This document shows, one piece after another, positions 19,655 to 28,761 of a stretch of 64,000 nt of DNA. Numbering within the stretch: position 1 is the stretch's first letter; each line of letters opens with the position of its first letter. The DNA is from JABFRJ01 sp963847145 (GTDB lineage: Bacteria; Pseudomonadota; Alphaproteobacteria; Rhizobiales; Hyphomicrobiaceae), in the NCBI GenBank assembly GCA_963847145.1, contig CAWJYN010000007.1:62001-126000 (forward strand). Reading direction: 5' to 3'. The notes under the pieces are model-generated. The model made no database searches. It had not been told where the DNA came from and saw only the letters and a program-made list of their open reading frames with translations. The position numbers were made by a program, and so were the translations under genes.

Positions 19655-22600
19655 TCAGCTCATGCGCGCCTGACGCTGATCGGCGTTGGCAGCCAGCGTG
19701 GCCATGCCGCGGCCGAAGGCATTGAGCGACTGATTGACGGTTTGCCAGTGGTCAGCGGTTTGCGGCGCGGCTGCCAATTCCTTCATGTGGCCGCGGAGAA
19801 GTTCCAACCGGCGGGCACTGGCTGGGTCGAGACGCATGGCGAGCTCTTCATCGCTGAGACCGGCTTCGCGCTTGGAAAGAATATTGCCGTAGGCTTGGCC
19901 TGGCATCAGCACCATCAAAGCGGTCAGGCGTTTTAGGCCGTCAGCGAAATCATTGAGGCGGCGGGCGGCATCAGCGGGACCTGTGGCGAAGCCTTCAAAG
20001 GAGTTGCGGCCGGCCTCGATGCTGTCTTCGAGGGCGGTCTTGGCTTCGTGCAGGGCTTTCTGGATAGGAGCATCAAAACGCATGATGTTGGCGAGTGCCA
20101 TCTCAAGCGCTTGCACATCGATGGTGGGGCTCTGGTCGCGGACGTAGGCGAGCTGGTCGGGGTGGAATGTCAACATTTCGCGTGCGAAGTGTTCGCAGAG
20201 GTCGCGATCAAATTCCGGACTGTGCGAAGTGGTGGCGGGAACAGCCATCGTAGCGTGGTCCCGCGCCGCGCGACGAGCAGCGTCAGCAGGGCGAGCGTTG
20301 GTTGCGGCATGGGCTGACGGCGCAACGCCGATGTCCTGCGCAGGTCCACGCAATTGCGGCGGCGCAGTGGTTAGTTGACCACCTTCACGGACTGTCCGCT
20401 GACCGATTTGGAGGGCCGCGTTGGATGTTCCCATCAGCATGCGGGCGCGGATGCGGGCGAGCGTCTTATAAAGATCGGCGTGGAGTTCGTAGCGGCCGGC
20501 TTCGCCCAACTGACGGCGCACAGCATTGTGGGCGGCGCCAGCGTTGAGGACGCCGCGCACGGTGAGCATGTGGTCGGTGCGCACTTCGTGCATCAGGATC
20601 TCACTCATGAAACCGTCGTCGGAGGCGTTCATGGGATGGGCATACGACATCACGGCTTCGGCGGCGGCCTGCACATCGGGGAGCAGGGCGACGCGGACCA
20701 TTTTCTCGAGCTCGCCCTGGCGGACTTTCTCGGCGATATCTTCTTTGACCAGCTTGCCGTTCTTTTCAAACGCACGCGCGCCGGAGATGGAGAGATACTC
20801 GAACAATTCTGGGCGGATAGCGTACTCGGAAGGATTGTCTGGATTGCGCATCACGGCGCCGATGGTGGCGCCGGCGTTGAGGACACGACGCACGGTGGCT
20901 TCAGATTGCGGATCGAGTTCGCGCAAGTCCACGATGGCGGTGTAGCCGGGCAGGCTGGTGTCGGCGTGCATGGCTTCAATAGCGATGCGGGCATTCTCGA
21001 ACTTATGCGGCAGCAGAGCGTTGTCGATGATGCCTTCGAGCTGTTCGGCGCTGCGGGCCTTCATGGTGGGGACGTCGGACAGCGGCGAGCGCACCGCATT
21101 GGCACCGAACAGGCCTGACATGAAAACCAAGCTGTCGATGGCGATGGCGATGGCCAGAGAGAGGTAAGCGAGGCGGTTGCCGTCTTGGAAGGCGTTCCAA
21201 GTGACGACGAAGCGATTGGCTTTGTCGTCACGGTTCAGTTCGATGAAATTGATCTTCTGGCGGAGCTCGTCGGTGTCTTTGGAGCCGAGGCCGGAGTTTT
21301 GCACGCACTTGCGGGCAAATCCGAACAGGTCGTCGGCTGATTTGTGGCGATTGAGTTTGTCGCCGCCGGCACAATTCATATCAAATAGAACGACACCGGC
21401 ATTAAGGGCGAACACGCGCGCTGCGGCTTCGGCCGCAGATTTCGGATCGCAATCGATGCCGCGGACTTTGTCCTTGACGGCTGGATTGGTCGACATGCTG
21501 GCGACGAGCTGCGAGCACATCGTCTGGACTTGAGCGAGGCCCTCGAGCTTCGGTGTCTGGCGGAATTCGGCGCGGGCCTTTTCGAACGCCGGAATTTGCC
21601 GTGTGGGATCCAGATTGCTCCCCTCGGCGGCGCCTTTCGCGACTTCTGCAAGTTTGATGCGCTGCTGCGCTGTCTGCTCTTCACCGCGCAGCTTGGCGAT
21701 GTCACCATCGACGAGGGAGAGCTCCCGCTCGATCTGGGTGAGGCGCGTTTCCACCTGCTGGAAGCGCTTTTGCGCGTCGCGCAGGCGCTCTTCGGCAATC
21801 TTCTGCTTGTCCCTGAGCGCCTGTTCTTCGGTTTTGCGCTGACGGAAAATGGCACCCTCGCCGACCTTGCCTGTGCCTTCAACGCCGCGCGCCTCCGCCA
21901 ACGCTTCGACGCGCTTGGCATCAAGGTCTTTTTGTAGCGCTTCCACATCGCCCTTGCGCTTGGAGAAATCTTCAGCCAGTGCGGGACGATCGGCTTTTAG
22001 ACGCGCGAGTTCGTCGGTCATCGAGAGTTTTTTACTCGACAGCCCGACGGCACCACTCTGCGCGGTAGCAATGCGCTCTTGCTGTTGGGCAATGCCGCGG
22101 CGCGATTCTTCCATCTGATTCTGGAAGTACGCTTCGATTTCTTTCCCGCTCCCCTGAGCGGCGACTGAGAGTTTCGCGAGCTGTTCGTCGTAGACCTTCC
22201 AGCCTTCGGTCGCAAAGAGATGCTCGGTTTCGGTGAGTTGGCCGTTGGTGATGGTCGCGCCGATGTCGGAGATGATGCCAGCGACTTGGTTTTGGGCGCG
22301 CAGTTCGGCCGCCCGTACGCGCTCAGAGGCCGGGAAGATCGTCGAGAAAAGACTGTCGAACGAGAAGAACACACTGGTCGCCATGCAAGCCAGGAACATG
22401 ACCCAGAGAATGGCCGTTCGGATGATCACGCGACTGGCGTCAAAATAGCCGCGCAGGGTGTGGGCGCGTGCAGCAACGATGAGAAGGCCGGTGAGGAAGA
22501 TTGCCGCGCCGACGTATGTCAGCCCGCGGGCGATCTGGTTGGCGTCGGGCCCTTTGCCGTTGAACATGAGGACAAAGGCACCGACACTGGCAAAGGCAAT

Positions 22601-23038
22601 GCCGATCAGCGTGAGACCGGCGGCAAACTGCAAATTGTGGCTGGTTGCAAATGCTGACGCGGCCCCTTTGCCTTTCGGCATCTGCTGGTTCATGCCGGTG
22701 GCGAAGCTTTCGCCGATGAGCCAGGCGACGATCAGCATGACGCCTTGGATGCCGAAGGTCACCATGGCCGAGAGGATTGGCTCACCAGTGAAATTCTTCA
22801 TGCCATCCCAGGTAGTCCAACCGGAGGCAAGCGACAAAACCAGGCCGGTGGCGCCAAGGAGACCGAGCTGCCAATTGCGAAGGAAAACGCTCTCGATGAT
22901 GCGGCCAAGGCGTCCGAAGAAGGGGCGGGCGTACATCACTGCGATGGCGGCTGCGATCAGGCCGACCAACAACGGCAGCTTGTCGCCCGAGACTCCGAGG
23001 CTCGTCAGGAGTGACTGCATGTACTCGACGATTGGCAT
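19655..23038 (-). CDS. Large membrane/coiled-coil protein of unknown function (1127 residues)
   Basis: I do not recognise the family. About six hydrophobic helices lie in the first 230 residues. A long charged, Gln/Glu/Arg/Lys-rich coiled coil follows at about 300-480 (for example QQQERIATAQSG and DKQKIAEERLRDAQKR). Another membrane helix sits near 626-648 (AYLSLAIAIAIDSLVFMSG). Then comes a soluble C-terminal part of about 480 residues. That part has two similar passages, VRRVLNAGATIGAVMRNPDN and VRGVLNAGAAHNAVRRQLGE, each followed by Y-x-[IL]-[RH]-x-[ED]-L[FY], an internal duplication. The layout suggests a membrane-anchored structural, tethering or envelope-sensing protein. It stands alone, converging on the GMC gene. 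Confidence 0.8.
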   Translation of the reverse strand: MPIVEYMQSLLTSLGVSGDKLPLLVGLIAAAIAVMYARPFFGRLGRIIESVFLRNWQLGLLGATGLVLSLASGWTTWDGMKNFTGEPILSAMVTFGIQGVMLIVAWLIGESFATGMNQQMPKGKGAASAFATSHNLQFAAGLTLIGIAFASVGAFVLMFNGKGPDANQIARGLTYVGAAIFLTGLLIVAARAHTLRGYFDASRVIIRTAILWVMFLACMATSVFFSFDSLFSTIFPASERVRAAELRAQNQVAGIISDIGATITNGQLTETEHLFATEGWKVYDEQLAKLSVAAQGSGKEIEAYFQNQMEESRRGIAQQQERIATAQSGAVGLSSKKLSMTDELARLKADRPALAEDFSKRKGDVEALQKDLDAKRVEALAEARGVEGTGKVGEGAIFRQRKTEEQALRDKQKIAEERLRDAQKRFQQVETRLTQIERELSLVDGDIAKLRGEEQTAQQRIKLAEVAKGAAEGSNLDPTRQIPAFEKARAEFRQTPKLEGLAQVQTMCSQLVASMSTNPAVKDKVRGIDCDPKSAAEAAARVFALNAGVVLFDMNCAGGDKLNRHKSADDLFGFARKCVQNSGLGSKDTDELRQKINFIELNRDDKANRFVVTWNAFQDGNRLAYLSLAIAIAIDSLVFMSGLFGANAVRSPLSDVPTMKARSAEQLEGIIDNALLPHKFENARIAIEAMHADTSLPGYTAIVDLRELDPQSEATVRRVLNAGATIGAVMRNPDNPSEYAIRPELFEYLSISGARAFEKNGKLVKEDIAEKVRQGELEKMVRVALLPDVQAAAEAVMSYAHPMNASDDGFMSEILMHEVRTDHMLTVRGVLNAGAAHNAVRRQLGEAGRYELHADLYKTLARIRARMLMGTSNAALQIGQRTVREGGQLTTAPPQLRGPAQDIGVAPSAHAATNARPADAARRAARDHATMAVPATTSHSPEFDRDLCEHFAREMLTFHPDQLAYVRDQSPTIDVQALEMALANIMRFDAPIQKALHEAKTALEDSIEAGRNSFEGFATGPADAARRLNDFADGLKRLTALMVLMPGQAYGNILSKREAGLSDEELAMRLDPASARRLELLRGHMKELAAAPQTADHWQTVNQSLNAFGRGMATLAANADQRQARMS

Positions 23039-23517
23039 CCGTTACTCCCGCCCGACATTCACGCTGCCTCGTTAGCCCCGACCGTCTGCTAGCGTCGAGG
23101 CGCACTTGCGCGTGAAGACCGCGTTATCCATCACAATTTCTGCACGTCAGTCCCGGCTACACGATGGCTATCTATGCATATTTTGTGATAGGACTTTCAA
23201 CGCAAACCGATACTGATGACTGCTGAGCGGCCGTTTCCGTCTTACCCGCACCGTCTGGAGGCGGCGGGTTGTGCACGAACGAATTGCAACCACAGTAAAG
23301 TTTGCGACCTCGTTCAAGGTTTGCAAACGAATGCGACAAAACGGTGAGGGCCTGCTGCGCATGGCAGTCCGTTCGTGCGCCAGTTGGGCACAGGAGGCCG
23401 TGGGCAAACGACGCGCCATCCGCTTGTCTGGTGGGCCGCTTTGTTTTACGGAGGATCGCCTGTGCGCGCTGCGCCGCCACACGGCTGCCGGCCCGCTTGT
23501 CAGGATCCAAACGCCCC
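23039..23517. other. Intergenic region upstream of fdxA, no convincing gene
   Basis: The stretch holds the divergent promoters of the large membrane protein (minus) and fdxA (plus). Short open frames on both strands have no recognisable domain, and their composition looks like chance. A GGAGGAT at about 23450-23457 is too far from the fdxA ATG to be its ribosome site. Confidence 0.5.
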
Positions 23518-23856
23518 ATGACTTTCATCGTCAATGACAATTGCATCAAATGCAAATTCACAGACTGTGTCGAGGTGTGCCCCGTTGATTGCTTTTATGA
23601 GGGGGAGAATATGCTGGTCATTCACCCCGACGAATGCATCGATTGCGGCGTTTGCGAGCCCGAATGCCCCGTCGAGGCGATTAAGCCGGATACAGAGCCA
23701 GGGCTGGAAAAATGGCTTGAGATCAATCGCCAATATTCGGAGAAGTGGCCGAACATTGCTTCCAAAAAAGAAGCACCCGCTGACGCGGACGCATTCCGGG
23801 ACGAGACAGGGAAGTTTGACAAGTACTTTTCAGCCAAGCCGGGCGAGGGCAATTGA
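23518..23856 (+). CDS. fdxA: Seven-iron ferredoxin FdxA
   Basis: A 112-residue ferredoxin. The first cluster region is CIKCKFTDCVEVCPVDCFYEG, in which the cysteines support a [3Fe-4S] and a [4Fe-4S] centre. The second region is CIDCGVCEPECPVEA. The C-terminal tail (EPGLEKWLEINRQYSEKWPNI) is typical of the alphaproteobacterial and mycobacterial FdxA type. It is a low-potential electron carrier in the cytoplasm. In many Hyphomicrobiales it lies next to a carD-family gene, as here. Start fixed at the ATG at 23518 by family conservation (MTFIVNDNCIKCK). Confidence 0.95.
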   Translation: MTFIVNDNCIKCKFTDCVEVCPVDCFYEGENMLVIHPDECIDCGVCEPECPVEAIKPDTEPGLEKWLEINRQYSEKWPNIASKKEAPADADAFRDETGKFDKYFSAKPGEGN

Positions 23857-24606
23857 CGCCAGCACAGAGTTGCAATCGCGCGGTCCGAAAGATTAACAGA
23901 AATGCATGTGTTCTCACGGTCGTGCGCCCGTGACAGCGGCGCCGTTAATGAGAGGCCGATTGCGCTGAGGTAATGTCCAGCAACGCCAGCGTTTACCTTT
24001 TCGGAACGGCGGTTTGGATCCCTTATGCCCGATTTTCGGCCTTGTTGTAGCGACTTTGAGCGACAATTGCCGCTCGCGCTTAAACATTTTGTACGACTGG
24101 GCACAGATTTGTCAGGTGTGACCGCTTCAAAAGTCGTCAATGATATGTTATACACCGCTCAATGTACGATGCGAGTGAACAAATTCGGAACCCTGAGCCG
24201 TTGGGGGCGCTTGTGTGCGGCCTGTGGCCGTCACCGAGGTGGGGCCAGTTTGGTTTAGGGGCGGCCGGTTTAGAGCCCCCCGATTTGAGGGCGGCCGAGT
24301 TGGGTGCAGAACGGCTCGCTCTCGTTGGGCGCTGCCACGGAGGCGGGGCAGCTTCCGGAAAAAAGACCTCTGCAAAATTTGTCGAATTTGCGCCAAGCAT
24401 CATAACTCGCTGGGACTGATGCTGATTGCGCGGCACGGGCGCGTGTTCGGGTGACGGCGTCGATAGCCTTAGCCCGTCAAATGGCTTCCCTCGCCGTGTC
24501 GTTGAGAAATGAAGTTATGGCTTGGACGGACGCCTTCAGAAAGCGCCGGTCAGCCGCAGCGGGCGACGATCGCCTCGATGTTGTGTTCAGTAAGGAGTGT
24601 GTCGCG
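23857..24606. other. Long intergenic region between fdxA and the carD-family gene
   Basis: About 750 bp without a recognisable gene. A GTG-initiated frame reads into the carD-family gene from 24451 (adding MTASIALARQMASLAVSLRNEV..), but the RBS-supported ATG at 24607 is preferred. Around 24240-24300 there are short, imperfect repeats of GGGCGGCCG. The region may contain a long 5' leader for the CarD mRNA; no riboswitch is recognised. Confidence 0.45.
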
Positions 24607-25932
24607 ATGCCGATCAAGAGCAATCTGACAGCAAAGTCTGGACACCCGGCTAAGGCCGGTTCGAGCAAGGCAGAGACGCCAAAAGCTCAATCTGGCAAGG
24701 ACGTGAGTGCGGTTGGCTTGCGCGCGAAAGCGGTGGTTCCGGCAAAGCTTCCGAAATTGCAGAAGTCCGTTGGGCCGGCAGACGCCGGTACTGTTGCAGC
24801 GGCCAAAGTCAAAGCAAGCGCCGCCAAAGCATCGTCAAGCCAATCGATGGCGCCCAAGTCTCAAACACGGCCTGCCGGCGCGGTACCTGCTGCTGCGGCT
24901 GCGCCGAGTAAGGCTGCACACGCTTCAACAGCAGTGAAAGCTGTTGCAGCGCAGCGGCCCGCCGCGGTTTCGACTCAAAAGACTGATAGCGTAAAACTTC
25001 CTCAAAAAGTGCGGATACCTATGGCCACCTCTTCAGCTTCTAAAGTCGCTCCGCAGTCTAAAGCGCCCGTTAAGGGTGCGACGACTGCAAAAGTTGCGGC
25101 TGTTAAACACCCTGTCTTGGCCAAGGTCATGCCAACGGCAAAGCCGGCAGTGGGCAAGCCCGTCGTGGGCAAAGCCGTTGCAGCTCCGGCAGTGGCCGGT
25201 GCGCACGTTGCTGCAGCGGTTTCCGCAGCAGTGCAAGCGCGTCCTGCGCAAGCGCGCGCCATGCCGGCGGCGGTTGCCATCGTGGCGGCGCAGCGGATTT
25301 CAGCACCGGCCGCGCCGAGTGTTGTTGTGACGCCGAAGGATGTGGCGCTGAAGGCTCAACAGGCTGCCGCAGTGGCCAAAAAGCCAGTGAGCACGCGACA
25401 CGGCTTCAAGATCAACGAGCTGGTGGTTTATCCGGCGCACGGCGTGGGCCGCATTGTCGCGATCGAAGAGCAGGAGATTGCGGGGATGGCGCTCGAGCTG
25501 TTCGTGATCACCTTTGAAAAAGACAAGATGACCCTGCGTGTGCCGACCGGGCGTTCGCAGAGCGTGATGCGCAAGCTTGCCGAGGATGGCGTCGTCAAGC
25601 GTGCCATGGAAACGCTCAAGGGCAAGGCGCGCATCAAGCGGACGATGTGGAGCCGCCGCGCGCAGGAATTCGAACAAAAGATCAACTCTGGTGATCTCGT
25701 GTCGATCGCCGAAGTGGTGCGCGACCTGTTCCGTGCGGAGACGCAGCCGGAGCAGTCATATTCGGAACGGCAGCTCTATGAGGCCGCCCTGGACCGCATG
25801 GCGCGAGAGATCGCGGCTGTCGAGAAGATCGACGAGCGCGGTGCGGTGCAGCGTGTGACGGAAGTGCTCTCGAAGAGCGCCAAGTCGCGCCGGGCTGAGA
25901 GCGGCGAAGGCGGCGACGTCAAAGCTGCTTAA
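24607..25932 (+). CDS. CarD family transcriptional regulator with long Ala/Lys/Pro-rich N-terminal extension
   Basis: A 441-residue protein. The CarD/TRCF RNA-polymerase-interacting domain starts near residue 265 (HGFKINELVVYPAHGVGRIVAIEEQEIAG). The helical DNA-binding part follows to about 430 (MWSRRAQEFEQKINSGDLVSIAEVVRDLFR). CarD binds the polymerase beta subunit and stabilises open promoter complexes, notably at rRNA promoters. The first 264 residues are low-complexity, rich in Ala, Lys, Pro, Ser and Val (KPAVGKPVVGKAVAAPAVAG), resembling histone-H1-like tails. CarD proteins are usually about 160-200 residues. The ATG at 24607 is preceded by TAAGGAG at optimal distance. Confidence 0.9.
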   Translation: MPIKSNLTAKSGHPAKAGSSKAETPKAQSGKDVSAVGLRAKAVVPAKLPKLQKSVGPADAGTVAAAKVKASAAKASSSQSMAPKSQTRPAGAVPAAAAAPSKAAHASTAVKAVAAQRPAAVSTQKTDSVKLPQKVRIPMATSSASKVAPQSKAPVKGATTAKVAAVKHPVLAKVMPTAKPAVGKPVVGKAVAAPAVAGAHVAAAVSAAVQARPAQARAMPAAVAIVAAQRISAPAAPSVVVTPKDVALKAQQAAAVAKKPVSTRHGFKINELVVYPAHGVGRIVAIEEQEIAGMALELFVITFEKDKMTLRVPTGRSQSVMRKLAEDGVVKRAMETLKGKARIKRTMWSRRAQEFEQKINSGDLVSIAEVVRDLFRAETQPEQSYSERQLYEAALDRMAREIAAVEKIDERGAVQRVTEVLSKSAKSRRAESGEGGDVKAA

Positions 25933-25960
25933 GCCGACCGAACGGCCGGATTCAAACACA

Positions 25961-25995
25961 GCGCGCGGCACCTTCCCAGGTGTCGCGCGTTTTTT
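25961..25995 (+). terminator. Rho-independent terminator after the carD-family gene
   Basis: A GC-rich stem (GCGCGGCACC against GGTGTCGCGC, one wobble) with a five-base loop is followed by six T residues at 25990-25995, about 30 bp after the stop codon. Confidence 0.85.
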
Positions 25996-26017
25996 GTGGG
26001 AGCCCATGCGATGTGCA

Positions 26018-26905
26018 CTAAGGCGTGCTGTTTGGTTCCGTTGGAGGCTGAGCTTTGGCGGGTGATGCCATGGTGATCAATCCAGCCGACGAGAGATCGA
26101 TCACGAAGGTTCCGTAGGGGCTGGATAACCGTTGCTCGAGCCAGCCGCGCACTTCGACGTCGGTGCCTGCAAGCTTGTTGGCGTCGCCGCCGATTGTTCC
26201 TAAGAGATCCCGATCGCGGCCGTCGATCACGACAATGGTTCCGCGGCGAGATTGCCAGCGGCCGCCACGAGAGGGTGAAAAGCCAAAGGCGATCGCTTCG
26301 CGACCTTCTGCCACCCAGGCAACGCGGCCTTTGAGAACTGCAAAGCGAGCGCTCATGCCTTGAAGATCGCGGGTGCGTGCGGCGAAGCGCGTCTGATAGG
26401 CGGCGATCGACCAGATGCCGCGTCCGTCCCGGCGGGCCAATTGCTCGTGCGCCAGCAGCTCTTCGGCGCAGCCGCGTGCATCCCGTTGCTGGCTGGCGCG
26501 GGCGTGGCCGGTGCTGAGCATATGTCCCTGGACCCAGGTCTCGCCGGCTTCTGCAATTACGAACACTTGCGCCAAATGCCGGTTTTGGCGGTCGCGCCGC
26601 GCGCTGCTGGTATAGCCGAGTGCGACAGTTTGGCCGCCAGCCAAGGCCTGGAGCGCCGTTCGTGCGGCAACGGCAGCTGGCCAATCGGCATCGGACACGC
26701 CGGCATCAATGCCACGTGGCGCAAGTGCACCGGCCAGCCGCACCTCGCTGCCGTCATCGAGGCGCAGCGTTTCACCGTCGAGCGCTTGGGTAACGGTGCG
26801 GCGCGGACCCGGCTCAAGGCGGCATTCTGAAGCCGCCGGCACGGCCAATGCGAGCAACATCGGAGCGCTGAGAGACAAACGACCGCGTCTGCTACTTGCC
26901 AGCAT
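26018..26905 (-). CDS. Secreted thermonuclease-like (SNase domain) protein
   Basis: A 295-residue protein with a basic N-terminus and a hydrophobic segment ending at Ala-rich VPAAS (about residues 10-26), a likely signal peptide. The staphylococcal-nuclease fold is suggested by LDGETLRLDDGSEVRLAG, RDRQNRHLAQVFV, LLSTGHARAS-type text and GRGIWS. The order DG..RL.G..AP..D and R..GR is that of SNc domains, although the canonical catalytic arginines and glutamate are only partly identifiable. The C-terminal 100 residues resemble an OB-like extension (GRVAWVAEGREAIAFGF). It may be an exported nuclease or a non-catalytic binding protein. Minus strand, converging on the carD-family gene. Confidence 0.75.
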   Translation of the reverse strand: MLASSRRGRLSLSAPMLLALAVPAASECRLEPGPRRTVTQALDGETLRLDDGSEVRLAGALAPRGIDAGVSDADWPAAVAARTALQALAGGQTVALGYTSSARRDRQNRHLAQVFVIAEAGETWVQGHMLSTGHARASQQRDARGCAEELLAHEQLARRDGRGIWSIAAYQTRFAARTRDLQGMSARFAVLKGRVAWVAEGREAIAFGFSPSRGGRWQSRRGTIVVIDGRDRDLLGTIGGDANKLAGTDVEVRGWLEQRLSSPYGTFVIDLSSAGLITMASPAKAQPPTEPNSTP

Positions 26906-27077
26906 GCTAGGCTCCGCATCATCGCCGCGCTGGCCTTACACTGATTGATGGATGCGGCGTTTGCAATCAGTGCGCGATTTTGACCGCGCATCGGGTCTTG
27001 TGTTGCGCTGCAACACTGGTAATCCAGGATGCGCGTAGCGGCGTTTCAGATCGTGACCTCCATCGGGATTCCGTTCC

Positions 27078-28739
27078 ATGAGCCAAGCAGCGACCTTGAC
27101 AGTTTCCCGTGCCGCCACGTCCGCACTGGATTTTGGGGCTGGTGTTGCGGCTGCGGACGAAATTTTTCTGATCGCGCGGGGCAGCGTCCGGCAGAAGCTG
27201 GCGGCCGCGAAAGAGGACGCGGAGCAGGCCAGCCTGCATGGCTTGGCGTGGCTCTCGACGTATGTGGAAGCGGTCCGCCAGCTGGTGGCGTGGGCCGACC
27301 GGCTGCGGGACGAAAAGCGTTTCAGCGCCATGGAAGAGGCCATTTTGGCCATCGGTGTTGGGGAATATCTGGCACAGATCGGCAGCGGCATCGCGATGAG
27401 CCAGAGCGAGACGGTGCGTCTCGCGAGCCTGGGCGTACCCAAGGCAGATGTTGCGAAGTTTGTGGCCAAGACTGAAGCGCTCGTCGCCTACGGCCTCGAC
27501 GATGTGCATAAAGTGAGTCTGGCGGCCCTGATTGCGAGCCAACCCTCAGCGACGACTTTCGGCGAGACGGGGCTCGATGAAACGCTGAGTGAAATGCGCG
27601 AGCAGATGCGGCGCTTCGGGCAATCTGAAGTGCTGCCGCACGCGCACGGCTGGCATCTGGCGAATGACTACATTCCGCTGGACGTGATTGGGAAGCTGTC
27701 GGAGCTTGGCGTGTTCGGGCTGACGATCCCGGAAGAGTTCGGCGGGCTCGGGCTTGGCAAAGAGAGCATGTGCCTGGTGTCGGAGGAACTATCGCGCGCC
27801 TACATCGGCGTCGGGTCGCTGGGCACGCGGTCGGAGATTGCCGCGGAGTTGATCCTGCTGGGTGGCACGGCCGAGCAGAAGGCGCACTATCTGCCGAAGA
27901 TTGCGTCGGGCGCAGTGCTGCCGACGGCGGTGTTCACGGAACCCAACACCGGCTCTGATCTGGCGTCGCTGAAGACGCGGGCCGAGAAGCATGGCGATGT
28001 GTACAGGGTCATCGGCCAGAAGACGTGGATCACGCATCCGGTGCGTGCCGACATGATGACGTTGCTGGTGCGGACGAACCCGAACGAGGCCGGATATAAA
28101 GGGCTTTCGATGCTGCTGGCGGAGAAGCCGCGCGGCACGGATGCCGATCCGTTCCCCGCCAAAGGCATGACGGGTGGCGAGATCGAGGTGCTCGGTTATC
28201 GCGGCATGAAGGAATTCGATATCTCGTTTGACAGTTTCGAAGTGCCGGCAAAGCAACTGCTGGGCGGCGTCGAGGGGCAGGGTTTCAAGCAGCTGATGGC
28301 GACGTTCGAAGCGGCACGTATACAGACAGCGGCGCGTGCGGTTGGCGTGGCACAGTCGGCGATGGATCTCGCGTTGGCATACGCGCTGGAGCGCAAGCAG
28401 TTCGGTAAGGCGATCTATGCGTTTCCGCGGGTGGCGAACAAGATCGTGATGATGGCGGTCGAGACGATGATCGCGCGGCAGCTGACGTATTTCTCGGCGC
28501 GGCAGAAGGATCTCGGCCGGCGTTGCGATCTCGAAGCGGGGATGGCGAAGCTGCTCGGCGCGCGCGTGGCGTGGGCGAACGCCGACAACGCGCTGCAGAT
28601 CCACGGCGGCAACGGCTTCGCGCTGGAATACCCGATCAGCCGCGTGCTGTGCGACGCGCGTATTCTCAATATCTTCGAGGGCGCGGCGGAAATCCAAGCG
28701 CAGGTGATCGGGCGGCGGTTGCTCGAAGGCGGGAACTGA
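27078..28739 (+). CDS. mcd: (2S)-methylsuccinyl-CoA dehydrogenase, ethylmalonyl-CoA pathway
   Basis: A 553-residue acyl-CoA dehydrogenase with an extra N-terminal helical domain of about 150 residues (HGLAWLSTYVEAVRQLVAWA; GEYLAQIGSGIAMSQSE). That extension is characteristic of Mcd and absent from normal 380-residue family members. The core has TIPEEFGGLGLGKESMC, FTEPNTGSDLASLKTRA and ALQIHGGNGFALEYPISR..NIFEGAAEIQAQVIG, with the usual EGA/E region near the C-terminus. Mcd oxidises methylsuccinyl-CoA to mesaconyl-CoA during acetyl-CoA assimilation. No other ethylmalonyl-CoA pathway gene is in this window. The gene is alone, divergent from the nuclease gene. Confidence 0.82.
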   Translation: MSQAATLTVSRAATSALDFGAGVAAADEIFLIARGSVRQKLAAAKEDAEQASLHGLAWLSTYVEAVRQLVAWADRLRDEKRFSAMEEAILAIGVGEYLAQIGSGIAMSQSETVRLASLGVPKADVAKFVAKTEALVAYGLDDVHKVSLAALIASQPSATTFGETGLDETLSEMREQMRRFGQSEVLPHAHGWHLANDYIPLDVIGKLSELGVFGLTIPEEFGGLGLGKESMCLVSEELSRAYIGVGSLGTRSEIAAELILLGGTAEQKAHYLPKIASGAVLPTAVFTEPNTGSDLASLKTRAEKHGDVYRVIGQKTWITHPVRADMMTLLVRTNPNEAGYKGLSMLLAEKPRGTDADPFPAKGMTGGEIEVLGYRGMKEFDISFDSFEVPAKQLLGGVEGQGFKQLMATFEAARIQTAARAVGVAQSAMDLALAYALERKQFGKAIYAFPRVANKIVMMAVETMIARQLTYFSARQKDLGRRCDLEAGMAKLLGARVAWANADNALQIHGGNGFALEYPISRVLCDARILNIFEGAAEIQAQVIGRRLLEGGN

Positions 28740-28761
28740 CGATCGCAAGGCGGAATTCAGC

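Noticed and set aside
23172..23482. Minus-strand frames upstream of fdxA, considered as an S4-domain protein remnant
   Set aside because: S4 proteins often precede fdxA, but no S4 motif is readable here in any frame.
24451..24606. Longer start for the carD-family gene at a GTG at 24451
   Set aside because: The ATG at 24607 has a strong TAAGGAG site at good distance, while the added residues before it have no conservation that I recognise.
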